A stretch of 64,000 nt of DNA, taken from contig NZ_JACDOH010000006.1 of the NCBI RefSeq assembly GCF_017656155.1, positions 1 to 64,000 of the forward strand, in the 5' to 3' direction. The notes under the pieces were generated by a model. That model worked only from the letters and a program-made list of their open reading frames with translations, made no database searches and had not been told where the DNA came from. Within the stretch, counting starts at the first letter, position 1; each line of letters begins with the position of its first letter. Both the position numbers and the translations under genes were made by a program. Below, piece after piece: positions 9,077-18,273 of the stretch. The stretch is from Thermosyntropha sp. (GTDB lineage Bacteria > Bacillota > Syntrophomonadia > Syntrophomonadales > Syntrophomonadaceae).

Positions 9077-9317
9077 AGTTTACTGAACAAGGTTAAGATA
9101 ATTTAATTAAGGTAACACTGAAATGAGACTTTTTCATATTAACTAACCCGGGAAATATCGGAATTTTTAAAGGATAAAAAAAGGACTTCCCCCCTTATCT
9201 TGCCGAATTTTATAGGTGAAGAAACCCAAAATGCAAGGAGGCGAAGTCGCTGTTGTGTAAAAGTTTCAATTTATAATTATAAGTAATAAGTGAATTTATT
9301 TAGCGGGAGGAAAAAGG
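9077..9317. other. Non-coding scar after the CoA-transferase remnant
   Basis: No gene is recognisable. The stretch includes GGACTTCCCCCCTTATC at about 9182 and GCAAGGAGGCGAAGTCG at about 9234. It is where the missing half of the CoA-transferase would be expected. No inverted repeats typical of an intact insertion sequence were found. The last 15 bases carry the ribosome-binding site of the next gene. Confidence 0.35.
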
Positions 9318-10700
9318 ATGGTAAACGACAGCATCAGCAGTTTGGTTAATAAGCAAAGGGATTTTTTTCAGAGTGGCAAAACACGGGATATAGATTTCAG
9401 GATTCAGCAGTTAAAAAGGTTGGCTGCTGTTATTGAAGAAAATGAAGCTGACATTCTTCAGGCTTTGCATTTTGATTTGGGAAAATCGGAATTGGAAGGG
9501 TATATGACTGAGGTGGGTTTTGTCAAAAGTGAGCTCAATTTTATGATAAAAAATCTGCCCCGGTGGGCCCGCCCGCAAAAGGTTAAAACCCCGCTGGTTT
9601 ATTTTGGAGCTAAAAGTTATATATACTCAGATCCCTTGGGTTTGGTTTTAATTATTGGGCCCTGGAATTATCCTTTCCAGTTGATTATAGCCCCTCTTAT
9701 TGGAGCCATAGCCGGTGGTAATTGTGCAGTATTGAAACCTTCAGAAATAGCCCCCAGTGTTTCTGGGGTGGTTAAGAAGATGATGACTGAAAATTTCCCT
9801 GAGGAGTACATAGCGGTAGTTGAAGGTGGAGTACCTGAATGTTCTGCCTTGCTGGAAAACAGGTTTGATCATATTTTCTATACAGGAGGCCCGGTCGTGG
9901 GCAGAATAATAATGGAGGCAGCTTCTAAACATCTTACTCCTGTGACTTTGGAACTGGGAGGAAAGAGCCCCTGTATTGTTGATTATAATATTGATTTTAA
10001 TTATGCTGCCCGCCGCATAGCCTGGGGGAAATTTTTAAATGCCGGGCAGACCTGTGTGGCACCAGACTATTTGATGGTGCATAAACAGATTAAGGATAAA
10101 TTTTTGGACTGTTTAAAGGAAGCGGTAAACGAGTTTTATGGGCCAGACCCCATGAAAAGCCGTGATTATTCACGGATTATAAATGATAAACATTTTGAAC
10201 GTTTGCAGGGTCTGTTGAATAATGGAAACATTGTATGTGGAGGGGAAACCCGGGGGGAAGATAGGTATATTGCTCCTACCATAATTGATAATATTTCTCC
10301 TACTGATCCTGTAATGCAGGAGGAGATATTTGGGCCTATTTTGCCTGTTCTGGAGTATGAAGATCTTGATGAAGTAATATGTTTTATCAATAAAAGGCCT
10401 AAGCCGCTTGCCTTATATTTCTTTTCACGGGATTATAAGAAGCAGGAAAAGGTACTGCGGGAAACCACCTCGGGTGGGGTATCAATAAATGATACCTTGA
10501 GCCACATGACTACTCCGTATTTACCATTTGGAGGGATAGGAGAGAGTGGAATGGGGAAATATCACGGGGAGGCCAGTTTTAATACTTTTGTGCATAAAAA
10601 GAGTGTCCTTAAGAATACCTTCTGGTTTGATCTTAAGGTCAAATATCCCCCTTATACTGTTTCCCTGCAACGAATAAAAAAGCTGATGAAGTTTATGTAG
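9318..10700 (+). CDS. Aldehyde dehydrogenase (class 3 / fatty-aldehyde type)
   Basis: This 460-residue NAD(P)-dependent aldehyde dehydrogenase has the length of the short class 3 (AlkH/YwdH-like) group. Visible motifs are IIGPWNYPFQ (near residue 113, cofactor binding), TGGPVVGR (near 190), the general-base glutamate in TLELGGKSP (near 213), and the catalytic cysteine in NAGQTCVAP (near 247). EEIFGPILPV near residue 335 is also typical. It oxidises aldehydes to acids in the cytoplasm; the substrate cannot be fixed from sequence. RBS GGGAGGAAAAAGG precedes the ATG. It is transcribed alone, between the decayed CoA-transferase and a terminator. Confidence 0.9.
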   Translation: MVNDSISSLVNKQRDFFQSGKTRDIDFRIQQLKRLAAVIEENEADILQALHFDLGKSELEGYMTEVGFVKSELNFMIKNLPRWARPQKVKTPLVYFGAKSYIYSDPLGLVLIIGPWNYPFQLIIAPLIGAIAGGNCAVLKPSEIAPSVSGVVKKMMTENFPEEYIAVVEGGVPECSALLENRFDHIFYTGGPVVGRIIMEAASKHLTPVTLELGGKSPCIVDYNIDFNYAARRIAWGKFLNAGQTCVAPDYLMVHKQIKDKFLDCLKEAVNEFYGPDPMKSRDYSRIINDKHFERLQGLLNNGNIVCGGETRGEDRYIAPTIIDNISPTDPVMQEEIFGPILPVLEYEDLDEVICFINKRPKPLALYFFSRDYKKQEKVLRETTSGGVSINDTLSHMTTPYLPFGGIGESGMGKYHGEASFNTFVHKKSVLKNTFWFDLKVKYPPYTVSLQRIKKLMKFM

Positions 10701-11018
10701 TAAATTGCTGTTTACTGTTTTTATATATTTTCATTTGTGTGATTATAGATAAAATCTGATATAAAATAAGAAAACCGGAAAATGAATCAGGGGAAGGTGA
10801 AAAAGTATATCGGGAAAATGTTATTGGATATGCGGAAAAAGGTGAAACCAGATGGTAAAAATTAATTGAGCTTTTTAAAGGTCCTCACTCATGAGGACCT
10901 TTTATAGTTGGGGACATTATTTTACTGCATTATGTAACAGTAATTAATAAGCGGCAATATAATACTAGAAAAAGCTAATAAGGTTTATAAAGCTGACAAT
11001 TTTAGGGGAGGGATATAT
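10701..11018. other. Intergenic between aldehyde dehydrogenase and ABC importer genes
   Basis: The region holds a terminator (10877-10904) and, after it, an AT-rich stretch that should contain the promoter of the ABC importer operon; no strong -35/-10 pair is clear. A 27-codon frame at 10782-10865 lacks a ribosome-binding site and is not called. Confidence 0.5.
10877..10904 (+). terminator. Rho-independent terminator after aldehyde dehydrogenase
   Basis: AAAGGTCCTCA pairs with TGAGGACCTTT around a short loop, followed by TTTTA. The near-perfect symmetry means it could also work on the minus strand. Confidence 0.8.
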
Positions 11019-12035
11019 TTGAAAAAAATGAGGGTATGGCTGGCTGTATTGCTGATTCTGTTTTTGAGTGTAGCAGGATGGGGGTGCGGCTTTGGTAATG
11101 AAAAAACTGAGAAATTGCAGAAGGTGCGTCTTTGTGAGGTAGTACATTCGGTTTTCTATGCTCCGCAGTATATAGCAATTAATGAAGGTATTTTTGCTGA
11201 GGAAGGCCTGGAAATTGAGCTTACGACAGGGCAGGGAGCAGATAAGGTAATGACAGCACTTTTATCCGGATCGGCTGATATAGGTTTGGCTGGTCCCGAA
11301 GCCACAATATATGTGTATATTCAGGGGCAGGAGGACTATGTTTTAAATTTTGCTCAGTTAACAAAGAGGGACGGTTCTTTTCTGCTGGGAAGGAATACCG
11401 AGCCGGATTTTAAATGGGAAAATCTGCGAGGTAAAACTATAATCGGAGGTCGTCCGGGTGGGGTTCCGGAGATGGTTCTGGAGTATGTTTTAAAACAGCA
11501 TGGATTAAAACCACATGAGGAGGTAAATATTATAACCAATCTGCAGTTTACGGCTACGGCAGGAGCCTTCAAAGGTGGAGTTGGCGATTATGTGGCCAGT
11601 TTTGAACCTACTGCCAGTATGCTGGAAAAGCAGGGAGCAGGTTATGTAGTAGCCTCTATGGGGCTTGCCAGTGGGGAGTTACCCTATACTGTTTATATGG
11701 CCCGCAAGAGTTATATACAAGAAAATCCTGAAGTTGTTCAGAAGTTTACTAATGCTATTTATAAGGCACAAAAGTGGCTGGAGAATCATTCGGCAAAAGA
11801 AATAGCTGAGTCAATGCATTCCTTTTTTCCCGATACAGATATAGAACTTTTGACAACGGTAATTGAACGTTATAAGGCTCAAGACACCTGGGCAAATGAA
11901 CCGATTGTAGACAAAGAAGCTTTCAACCGCCTGCAGGATGTAATTATAGAGGCAGGAGAAATAAAGAAGCCGGTTGACCCAACGCATTTGATTGTAAATT
12001 CATTTGCCGAGCAGTCGACTGCTGCTGTTAAATGA
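11019..12035 (+). CDS. ABC importer substrate-binding lipoprotein, NMT1/SsuA/TauA-like
   Basis: This is a 338-residue secreted binding protein. The N terminus is a lipoprotein-type signal (hydrophobic stretch at residues 5-22, then AGWGC with Cys23; the Trp at -2 is not ideal for a lipobox). The mature part has the NMT1/THI5-like features HSVFYAPQYIAINEGIFAEE and GADKVMTALLSGSADIGLAG, as in SsuA, TauA and ThiY. Such proteins bind sulfonates, taurine, nitrate or thiamine precursors; the ligand here is unknown. It is first in a three-gene operon with its ATPase and permease. Confidence 0.85.
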   Translation: MKKMRVWLAVLLILFLSVAGWGCGFGNEKTEKLQKVRLCEVVHSVFYAPQYIAINEGIFAEEGLEIELTTGQGADKVMTALLSGSADIGLAGPEATIYVYIQGQEDYVLNFAQLTKRDGSFLLGRNTEPDFKWENLRGKTIIGGRPGGVPEMVLEYVLKQHGLKPHEEVNIITNLQFTATAGAFKGGVGDYVASFEPTASMLEKQGAGYVVASMGLASGELPYTVYMARKSYIQENPEVVQKFTNAIYKAQKWLENHSAKEIAESMHSFFPDTDIELLTTVIERYKAQDTWANEPIVDKEAFNRLQDVIIEAGEIKKPVDPTHLIVNSFAEQSTAAVK

Positions 12036-12073
12036 TTGATTGCCAGCCGGAGAAAAGGGAGGTGACTTATATC

Positions 12074-12826
12074 TTGAAAGATAAAGTTCATCTCAAAAAT
12101 ATTACTATGGTTTTTCAAACACGAAAGGGGGAAACTGAGGCCCTGCGGGGTGTTTCCCTTACCGTTTACCAGGGCGAATTTGTAAGTATTGTTGGCCCGA
12201 GCGGTTCTGGAAAATCTACTATTCTGAATATAATAGCAGGACTCCTGTCTCCTTCCAGTGGTGAAGTAGAGGTGGATGGAACAGTAGGCTATATGTTTCA
12301 GAGAGATTGTCTTTTTGAATGGAGAACAGTTATAAAAAATTGCCTTATCGGACCGGAAATTCAAAAACAGGATTTAAATCTTGCCCGCAGAAATGTGGAA
12401 AATTTGCTTAAGACTTATGGATTGGAGGATTTCATGAATTATTATCCCCATCAACTGTCGGGGGGGATGCGGCAGAGGGTGGCGCTGATCAGGACATTAG
12501 CCGTAAATCCGGATATTGTTCTCCTGGATGAAGCATTTTCAGCTCTGGATTACCAAACCCGTCTAACTATAGCAGATGAAGTATGGAGTATTTTGAGAAG
12601 GGAAAATAAAACAGCGGTGATTGTTACCCATGATATAGCAGAGGCCATATCGATGTCAGACCGCATAGCAGTTCTTTCCCGTCGCCCGGGAGAAATTAAA
12701 AATATTTATGATATTGAGTTTACCCAGAAGGGAAATTCACCTCTGCAAAATAGAAAAGATGAGCGCTTTCGCTATTATTTTGAGCGCATATGGGAGGATC
12801 TGGAAATAAATGATAAAAAATACTGA
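12074..12826 (+). CDS. ABC importer ATPase, SsuB/TauB/NrtD-like
   Basis: This is a 250-residue ABC ATPase. Walker A is GPSGSGKST, the signature is LSGGMRQRVAL, Walker B is VLLDEAF, and the switch histidine is in VTHD. A TTG start at 12074 is chosen because GGGAGGTG lies nine bases upstream. The open frame extends to an ATG at 12032 that overlaps the previous stop but has no ribosome-binding site of its own. It powers the importer made with the neighbouring binding protein and permease. Confidence 0.9.
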   Translation: MKDKVHLKNITMVFQTRKGETEALRGVSLTVYQGEFVSIVGPSGSGKSTILNIIAGLLSPSSGEVEVDGTVGYMFQRDCLFEWRTVIKNCLIGPEIQKQDLNLARRNVENLLKTYGLEDFMNYYPHQLSGGMRQRVALIRTLAVNPDIVLLDEAFSALDYQTRLTIADEVWSILRRENKTAVIVTHDIAEAISMSDRIAVLSRRPGEIKNIYDIEFTQKGNSPLQNRKDERFRYYFERIWEDLEINDKKY

Positions 12827-13616
12827 AATATCCTGGCGGCGAAGAGAATATTTAAAAGATTTGAGAAGACACCAGATTAAAGTGATAAGCACTCAGTTGC
12901 TGCTTATCGTTGCTGTTTTCAGTTTATGGGAGATAGCTGCTGATTTGCGCTGGATTGACCCTTTTGTAACCAGTCAACCGTCCCGAATGGTTGCGACTTT
13001 AAGGCTTTTGCATGCAGATGGTTCCCTTTATGTCCATATAGCTACAACCATATGGGAAACCTTTGTAGGATTTATGCTGGGGACTGTCGGTGGGCTTATT
13101 ATAGCGGTTGTTTTATGGTGGTCTGATTTTTTGTTTCAGGTTTTTGAGCCTTATTTAGTTGTTCTTAATGCCCTGCCTAAAGTAGCACTTGGGCCTATAC
13201 TCATTGTTTGGCTGGGAAATGGGCAGGGAGCAATAATTGCTATGGCTTTATTGATTTCTATTATTGTAAGTATTATTACTATGCTGCATGGTTTTCGCTC
13301 TGTAGATGAAGAAAAGATAAAACTATTGAAATCTTTCGGGGCAAATAAATTTACCATATTGAGAAAAGTAATCTTACCTGCAAGTCTTCCCAATACTATT
13401 TCTGCTCTTAAGGTTAATGTAGGTTTATCCTGGGTAGGAGTAATTATGGGAGAATTTTTGGTTTCCAGGGCAGGGCTTGGCTATCTTATAGTATATGGAA
13501 GTCAGGTTTTCAAGCTTGATCTGGTTATGACCAGTGTAATCATTCTTATTATCGCAGCTACCTTTATGTATTTGCTGGTGGCGTATCTGGAGAAAAAGCT
13601 TATTAAATGGAATTGA
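12810..13616 (+). CDS. ABC importer permease, SsuC/TauC-like
   Basis: This 268-residue permease of the BPD_transp_1 family has about six membrane helices. The cytoplasmic coupling loop is visible near residues 170-195 (KLLKSFGANKFTILRKVILP), the EAA-type motif that docks on the ATPase. It overlaps the ATPase gene by 17 bases, a sign of translational coupling. With the two preceding genes it completes an importer for an organic anion, sulfonate-like compound or thiamine precursor; specificity is not determined. Confidence 0.9.
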   Translation: MIKNTEISWRRREYLKDLRRHQIKVISTQLLLIVAVFSLWEIAADLRWIDPFVTSQPSRMVATLRLLHADGSLYVHIATTIWETFVGFMLGTVGGLIIAVVLWWSDFLFQVFEPYLVVLNALPKVALGPILIVWLGNGQGAIIAMALLISIIVSIITMLHGFRSVDEEKIKLLKSFGANKFTILRKVILPASLPNTISALKVNVGLSWVGVIMGEFLVSRAGLGYLIVYGSQVFKLDLVMTSVIILIIAATFMYLLVAYLEKKLIKWN

Positions 13617-13695
13617 TTAGTAAATAAAACATCTTACACTTGTATTTTTATTCAGAACATTTTCGGACTTTTCTGTTTTTATCATTGTATTTTAC

Positions 13696-13733
13696 GGGGC
13701 TTATTAATCAATCCGATAATAAGCCCCCTTTTT
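13696..13733 (+). terminator. Rho-independent terminator after the ABC importer operon
   Basis: GGGGCTTATTA pairs perfectly with TAATAAGCCCC (11 bp) and is followed by CTTTTTG. It lies between convergent transcription units (the importer on plus, the MoeA fusion on minus). Confidence 0.9.
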
Positions 13734-13885
13734 GTAAACTATATATATACTGTTCTTTAATGTAGCAATTTTACCAGTAAACTGTTTCTATCACAATTAT
13801 TGTTTTTTGTCAAGAGAGATTGTCACCGGGACAGGCACTAACAATGTTTTCCTAAAAATTTTGCGATAATCTCTAAGCGAAAATT

Positions 13886-15802
13886 TTAATTTTCATATCT
13901 GATATGTCCTGTTTCCTTAAGGTCATATCCTCCTAAAAGGTTGATTTTTTGGATAAAATCTTGGTCTTTAATCACTTTAAGGATTAGATCTATTTGGCTT
14001 TCACTTAAAAGGTCAGGTAAAAGGCAGAGCTCATAATCTTCCTGGGCGATGGGAATGAAATCGAGGTTGAATATTTTCGCGCTTGCATAAATTCCCAGTC
14101 CAACATCACACGTGTCTCCTTTTACTGCGGCGGCAACGGCCAAATGTGTATATTCTTCACGATTATAGCCGTTTATCAGTTCAGGATTTATGTTTTGCTG
14201 TTTTAAAAGATAATCCAGTAAAATACGGGTACCTGAGCCGCGCTGTCGATTTATGAAGCGTATGTCAGGATTAGTCAAGTCAGACAGTTTTTGAATATTA
14301 AGAGGGTTTCCTTTTTTTACGATTAGTCCCTGTTCCCTTTTAGCCAGGTGAATTAAAAGCCATTTTTTTTGAGGAAGATATTTTTTTAGATAGCTTAAGT
14401 TATATTCTCCGTTTTGAGGATCTAAAAGATGTAGACCGGAAAAATGAGTTTCTTCACGAAGAAGTGACATTATTCCTCCCATGCTGCCTGCATGGTTGGA
14501 TATTAGCCTTATATTGTGCCTGCTGAAAAGCAAATCCCTCAGTATATCCAGCGCTATGTCATGGCTTCCTATACATATTAAACTTTTGTCTATAACCTGG
14601 CGGGGTGTTTTTAATGTAATATGACATTTGTCTCCTGCATTAAGTCCTTCATTTCCGCGCGGAATGTGAAGGATTCCATCAGATTTTACCAGGCTGGTAG
14701 TTATACCTGCTCCGCGGTTTAAAGGATAAGCAATATATTCATTTTTGATCCTGGCGATGTTTACATGGATAAAATCGTCTACCCCCATAGGAGAAGATAT
14801 TTTTCGTGAAGTTTTGCAGATAATATGATCTTCTTCCGGCAGGGAGCGCTTCTGCTTACGATATAAAACTGGTTTAGCAAAAAGGTTAAATACGAGATGT
14901 GCTGATACCGGGTAGCCGGGAACTCCAATTACTGGCTTATTATCGATTATGCCAAGTATCGCTGGTTTACCAGGACGAATAGCAATTCCGTGTACTATAA
15001 TTTCTCCCATTTCAGATATTAATTCAGCAGTATAGTCTTCTTTACCGGCTGATGATCCGGAACATATTACCAGTATATCTGCTTTATCTTTTAAGTTAAT
15101 CACAGCTTCTCTAAGTTTGTTTTTATCATCAGGTATTATATCATATTGTATGTAAGAAGCACCCCAGCTTGTAGATAAGCCACCCAGCATGCGGCTGTTG
15201 GATTCGATTATTTCTCCTGGAGCCATATGTTCGCTGCCGTAGCTAGTAAGCTCTGTTCCAGTAGGAATAATGGCTACAACAGGTTTTTTTACCACTTTAA
15301 TTTTATTTACTGCTGCCGTAAGGAGAGAGCCGATCTCTTCAGGTCCAATTTCGGTAAAAGCAGGGCAAATCATGTCGTGAGCTGTCATATCTTCCCCGAT
15401 AGATCGTATATGCTGCCACGGCACAGCTGGTTTAATTATTTGAGCATATTCACCAGTAAAGTTGACATCTTCGATCATTATAACTGCGTCAAATTCACGC
15501 GGAACATAATCACCGGTGTCGACTTCTATATAATCTTGATTTAATTTTAATTTTACCGGATTTCTTTCACTGGCTTTAAATGTCATAGAAGCTTTTACAG
15601 CTATTCCGTCCATAGCGGCTGCCGGATAATGCGGATGAGAAATGCGGGCAAAAACAGCCTGGCTTAGTATACGTCCCTGGGCATGTGCAGTTTCAATTTC
15701 TTCTTCTTCAATAACAAAATAAGATTTTTTTTGCAGTGCTTCCATGAATTTTTCTAAGGCTTGTTCCAGGGGAATGTTATCAATATATACTTTTCTTGCC
15801 AT
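13886..15802 (-). CDS. Molybdopterin molybdotransferase fused to a PBP-like (LysR-substrate-type) domain
   Basis: This is a 638-residue two-part protein. Residues 1-400 are MoeA-like, with HPHYPAAAMDGIAV, IPTGTEL, CSGSSAGKEDYT, GIAIRPGKPAIL and GVPGYPVSAH; this part inserts molybdenum (or tungsten) into adenylylated molybdopterin. Residues about 410-600 are a PBP-like domain with FINRQRGSGTR and AVAAAVKGDTCDVGLGI, a domain that often binds small anions or effectors. The fusion is a known architecture in anaerobes, and the second domain is thought to sense or deliver metal or substrate, which is inference here. It is divergent from a plain moeA and has a decayed paralogue beside the formate dehydrogenase operon. 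Confidence 0.88.
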   Translation of the reverse strand: MARKVYIDNIPLEQALEKFMEALQKKSYFVIEEEEIETAHAQGRILSQAVFARISHPHYPAAAMDGIAVKASMTFKASERNPVKLKLNQDYIEVDTGDYVPREFDAVIMIEDVNFTGEYAQIIKPAVPWQHIRSIGEDMTAHDMICPAFTEIGPEEIGSLLTAAVNKIKVVKKPVVAIIPTGTELTSYGSEHMAPGEIIESNSRMLGGLSTSWGASYIQYDIIPDDKNKLREAVINLKDKADILVICSGSSAGKEDYTAELISEMGEIIVHGIAIRPGKPAILGIIDNKPVIGVPGYPVSAHLVFNLFAKPVLYRKQKRSLPEEDHIICKTSRKISSPMGVDDFIHVNIARIKNEYIAYPLNRGAGITTSLVKSDGILHIPRGNEGLNAGDKCHITLKTPRQVIDKSLICIGSHDIALDILRDLLFSRHNIRLISNHAGSMGGIMSLLREETHFSGLHLLDPQNGEYNLSYLKKYLPQKKWLLIHLAKREQGLIVKKGNPLNIQKLSDLTNPDIRFINRQRGSGTRILLDYLLKQQNINPELINGYNREEYTHLAVAAAVKGDTCDVGLGIYASAKIFNLDFIPIAQEDYELCLLPDLLSESQIDLILKVIKDQDFIQKINLLGGYDLKETGHIRYEN

Positions 15803-15934
15803 TTTTCTTCCTCGCTTATATTTTTTAAATATTTTAACTCATTTAGGCCCTGATGTTTAGTATTATAAATCTATATTTGTTTTGTCAGATTGTTATTATA
15901 ATTTAATTAGATTATTAAAATTGAGGTGCTAGTT
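15803..15934. promoter_or_regulatory. Divergent promoter region between two moeA-type genes
   Basis: A 132-bp AT-rich space separates the two divergent starts. On plus, TATAAT at about 15895 could be a -10, with TTGTTT 14 bases upstream (short spacing). On minus, TATAAT at about 15862 has CTGACA about 15 bases upstream. Both pairs are imperfect, so the assignment is tentative. Confidence 0.4.
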
Positions 15935-17143
15935 ATGCCAGAATTTTTCAAGGTTATAAAATATGAAGAGGCTTTAATAAGTTTAAAAAATAATTTTCCT
16001 CTGAAGTTGAGAAAAAAGGTTTTTCTTAATGAAGCCAATAATTGTATATTGGCTGAAGATATAGTAAGTTCTGAAGATATTCCTTTTTTTGACCGTTCAA
16101 CTGTAGACGGTTATACAGTCCTTGCTGAAGATACTTTTGGCAGCAGTGAAAGTATGCCTGCTTTTTTGCAATGCATAGGGGAAATAAAAATGGGTGATAC
16201 AGTTTCTTATAAGATAGAAACGGGTAAATGTGTTTGGATACCTACCGGAGGGATGCTGCCTTTAAATGCAAATGCAGTAGTCATGGTGGAATATACTGAA
16301 AAACTGGATGAAAATACGGTTCTAATTCACAGGCCGGTAGGACCAGGGGAAAATGTCATACAAAAAGGAGAAGATGTCCGAGCTGGACAAAAAGTCTTTA
16401 AATCAGGCAAACTGTTGAGACCTCAAGATATAGGGTTTTTAGCTTCACTGGGTATAGATAGAATTGAGGTTTTTGATTCATATAATATAGGAATTATTTC
16501 TACCGGAGATGAAATCGTTCCGATTAATAAAAAACCTCTTCCCGGGCAGGTAAGAGATATAAACAGCTATAGTTTGGCTGCTGCCGTTTCGGCTTGCGGA
16601 TGCAAAGCTCAAAATTATCCCATTATAAAGGATAATTTTAATGAACTGAAGTCATATCTTAAGGATGCTTTAACATGGAATGATATAGTTTTGATTTCTG
16701 GAGGAAGCTCAGTAGGAATTATGGATGTTACTTTAGATGTGCTTAGAAGTTTTGAGGATAGCGAAATTTTATTTCATGGTATAGCCGTAAAGCCGGGAAA
16801 GCCTACGATGGCGGCTAAAATAAGAGAAAAATTGGTAGTAGGATTGCCAGGACATCCGGTTTCCGCTTTAACTATTTTTTATGTTTTGTTGAAACCTTTG
16901 TTAAGCTGTACTATGCCTGTTAAAACAGAGGCTTTTATGAGTATGAATATAGCTTCTCAGGCAGGAAGGGATGATTTTGTCCCTGTAAGGATTGTTGATA
17001 ATGGTGATTTGAAGGAAGCTGTGCCTGTTTTGGGAAAATCAGGTATGATGAGTATTTTGGCTATGGCTGATGGTTATATCCATGTTCCTTATGAAAAACA
17101 GGGATTTTCTAAAGGAGAAAAGGTTGAAGTTATATTTTTTTAA
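15935..17143 (+). CDS. moeA: Molybdopterin molybdotransferase MoeA
   Basis: This 402-residue MoeA has the family's standard length and domain order. Motifs seen: FFDRSTVDGYTV (near residue 53), the IISTGDEIV stretch (near 190), DINSYSL (near 212), SGGSSVG (near 255), HGIAVKPGKPTM (near 280) and GLPGHPVSALTIF (near 305). It catalyses metal insertion into molybdopterin, as needed by the formate dehydrogenase in this window. The ATG at 15935 is chosen because GAGGTG lies about seven bases upstream; a GTG nine bases earlier is inside that site. Having both a plain MoeA and a fused one suggests separate metals, targets or conditions. Confidence 0.93.
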   Translation: MPEFFKVIKYEEALISLKNNFPLKLRKKVFLNEANNCILAEDIVSSEDIPFFDRSTVDGYTVLAEDTFGSSESMPAFLQCIGEIKMGDTVSYKIETGKCVWIPTGGMLPLNANAVVMVEYTEKLDENTVLIHRPVGPGENVIQKGEDVRAGQKVFKSGKLLRPQDIGFLASLGIDRIEVFDSYNIGIISTGDEIVPINKKPLPGQVRDINSYSLAAAVSACGCKAQNYPIIKDNFNELKSYLKDALTWNDIVLISGGSSVGIMDVTLDVLRSFEDSEILFHGIAVKPGKPTMAAKIREKLVVGLPGHPVSALTIFYVLLKPLLSCTMPVKTEAFMSMNIASQAGRDDFVPVRIVDNGDLKEAVPVLGKSGMMSILAMADGYIHVPYEKQGFSKGEKVEVIFF

Positions 17144-17170
17144 GGCGAAGCTTCTAAAGCTTCGCCTTTG
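17142..17170 (+). terminator. Terminator after moeA
   Basis: AAGGCGAAGCTT pairs with AAGCTTCGCCTT around a short loop, followed by TTGTTT. It lies between convergent genes and is symmetrical enough to act in both directions. Confidence 0.75.
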
Positions 17171-17175
17171 TTTAC

Positions 17176-18273
17176 TTAAGATATAGAATTTAAAAGTTCT
17201 TCTAATGTAGTTTGACGCAGTTCTTCTATAGCTTCAAAATTCATGGCAGGTATATAAAAGCTTTCTAATTCATCATGGTATTTTTTGGCTGTCTTTATAA
17301 ATTTGATTGCTTCTTTAATTCCTGTGTCTACTCTTTCTTGGGCCGAATAGATAAGTTTGGTGTATGAGTCTATTAGTGCTTTTTTGGCAAATTGGTCAAA
17401 GTCAAGCAGCCGTTTATATTTATTATTAGGAAGCAGGGAAACGTAGTCGAATATAGTTGAGGAAATATTTATTAAAGCCCGGTTGCTTTCCGGTAGTAGA
17501 ATTAAGTCTATTTCCTTAGGATCAAAGGGATTGTGATATATTTCTGCTTTTATTTCGTTTAATTCCAGGAGTTCGGTAATGAATGTAAAAAGTTGAGATA
17601 TACCGCTTCCAGGACTTCCTTTTACTGCGAAGATGCTGGTTTCTTCTGAGATGATACTATCAATTTTGGTAACTAAGCCTTCAGGAGTGATAGCACCCGG
17701 GAAAAGGTGTCTTTGTTTGTCTTTAGTTTCTTTTATATTGCTTAAAAAATCTTCACTTAAACCTTTTATATTGCGTTTTACTGCGCTGAAATCTGCTGCT
17801 TCTTCAAAATAAGAAGACCATTCTTCGTATGCGATTTTGGCTTCTTTTAACCGAATATAGGCGCGTTTGAAACAGAGGGATATATCGTGAGTAAGCCTTT
17901 CAATTTTGTCACGGTTGGCTGCTATTTTATTCCGATCCCAGAAGTGGCCGAGGTTTATAATTTCATCGACAGCCCCGGGGAATTTAGGATCTACTATATG
18001 TGGAGCAGTGCCGTCAAGAAAGCAAAATTGATGATCGCCTAGGACTACTCCATCTAAAGAGTTGTTATCGGAAGAACACCAGTGATATTCTACAGCAAAG
18101 CCTTTTTGAGCAAAGTCTTCTCCGATTTTTTTCATAAATGTAGACTTACCGACCCCGGGACCGCCTTTTAATATAAATTTTCTTTGGATTTCAGGAACTG
18201 TCATGTATTCGTAAAAAGAATAAAAACCATGACAGGTATTTCCACCCGGGAAGACATGTCGTATTTTAGCCAA
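17176..18273 (-). CDS. P-loop ATPase with two NTPase-like halves (PRK06851-like)
   Basis: This 365-residue protein has a perfect Walker A (KGGPGVGKST, near residue 36) at the start of its first half. Its second half begins with a degenerate copy, KGSPGSGISQLF (near residue 218), that lacks the Lys-Ser/Thr pair. The opening HVFPGGNTCHGFYSFYEYM is characteristic of an uncharacterised Firmicutes family. FLDGTAPHIVDPKFPGA (near 88) is another conserved stretch. The function is unknown; the fold suggests a cytoplasmic ATPase or nucleotide kinase relative. It is alone on the minus strand, between moeA and the sensor kinase, with no operon partner. Confidence 0.75.
   Translation of the reverse strand: MAKIRHVFPGGNTCHGFYSFYEYMTVPEIQRKFILKGGPGVGKSTFMKKIGEDFAQKGFAVEYHWCSSDNNSLDGVVLGDHQFCFLDGTAPHIVDPKFPGAVDEIINLGHFWDRNKIAANRDKIERLTHDISLCFKRAYIRLKEAKIAYEEWSSYFEEAADFSAVKRNIKGLSEDFLSNIKETKDKQRHLFPGAITPEGLVTKIDSIISEETSIFAVKGSPGSGISQLFTFITELLELNEIKAEIYHNPFDPKEIDLILLPESNRALINISSTIFDYVSLLPNNKYKRLLDFDQFAKKALIDSYTKLIYSAQERVDTGIKEAIKFIKTAKKYHDELESFYIPAMNFEAIEELRQTTLEELLNSIS

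Noticed and set aside
7641-9317. Intact insertion sequence as cause of the decayed region
   Set aside because: No transposase frame, terminal inverted repeats or target duplications were found; only gene remnants are visible.
10782-10865. A 27-codon frame (MNQGKVKKYIGKMLLD...)
   Set aside because: No ribosome-binding site and no recognised family; it could be chance.
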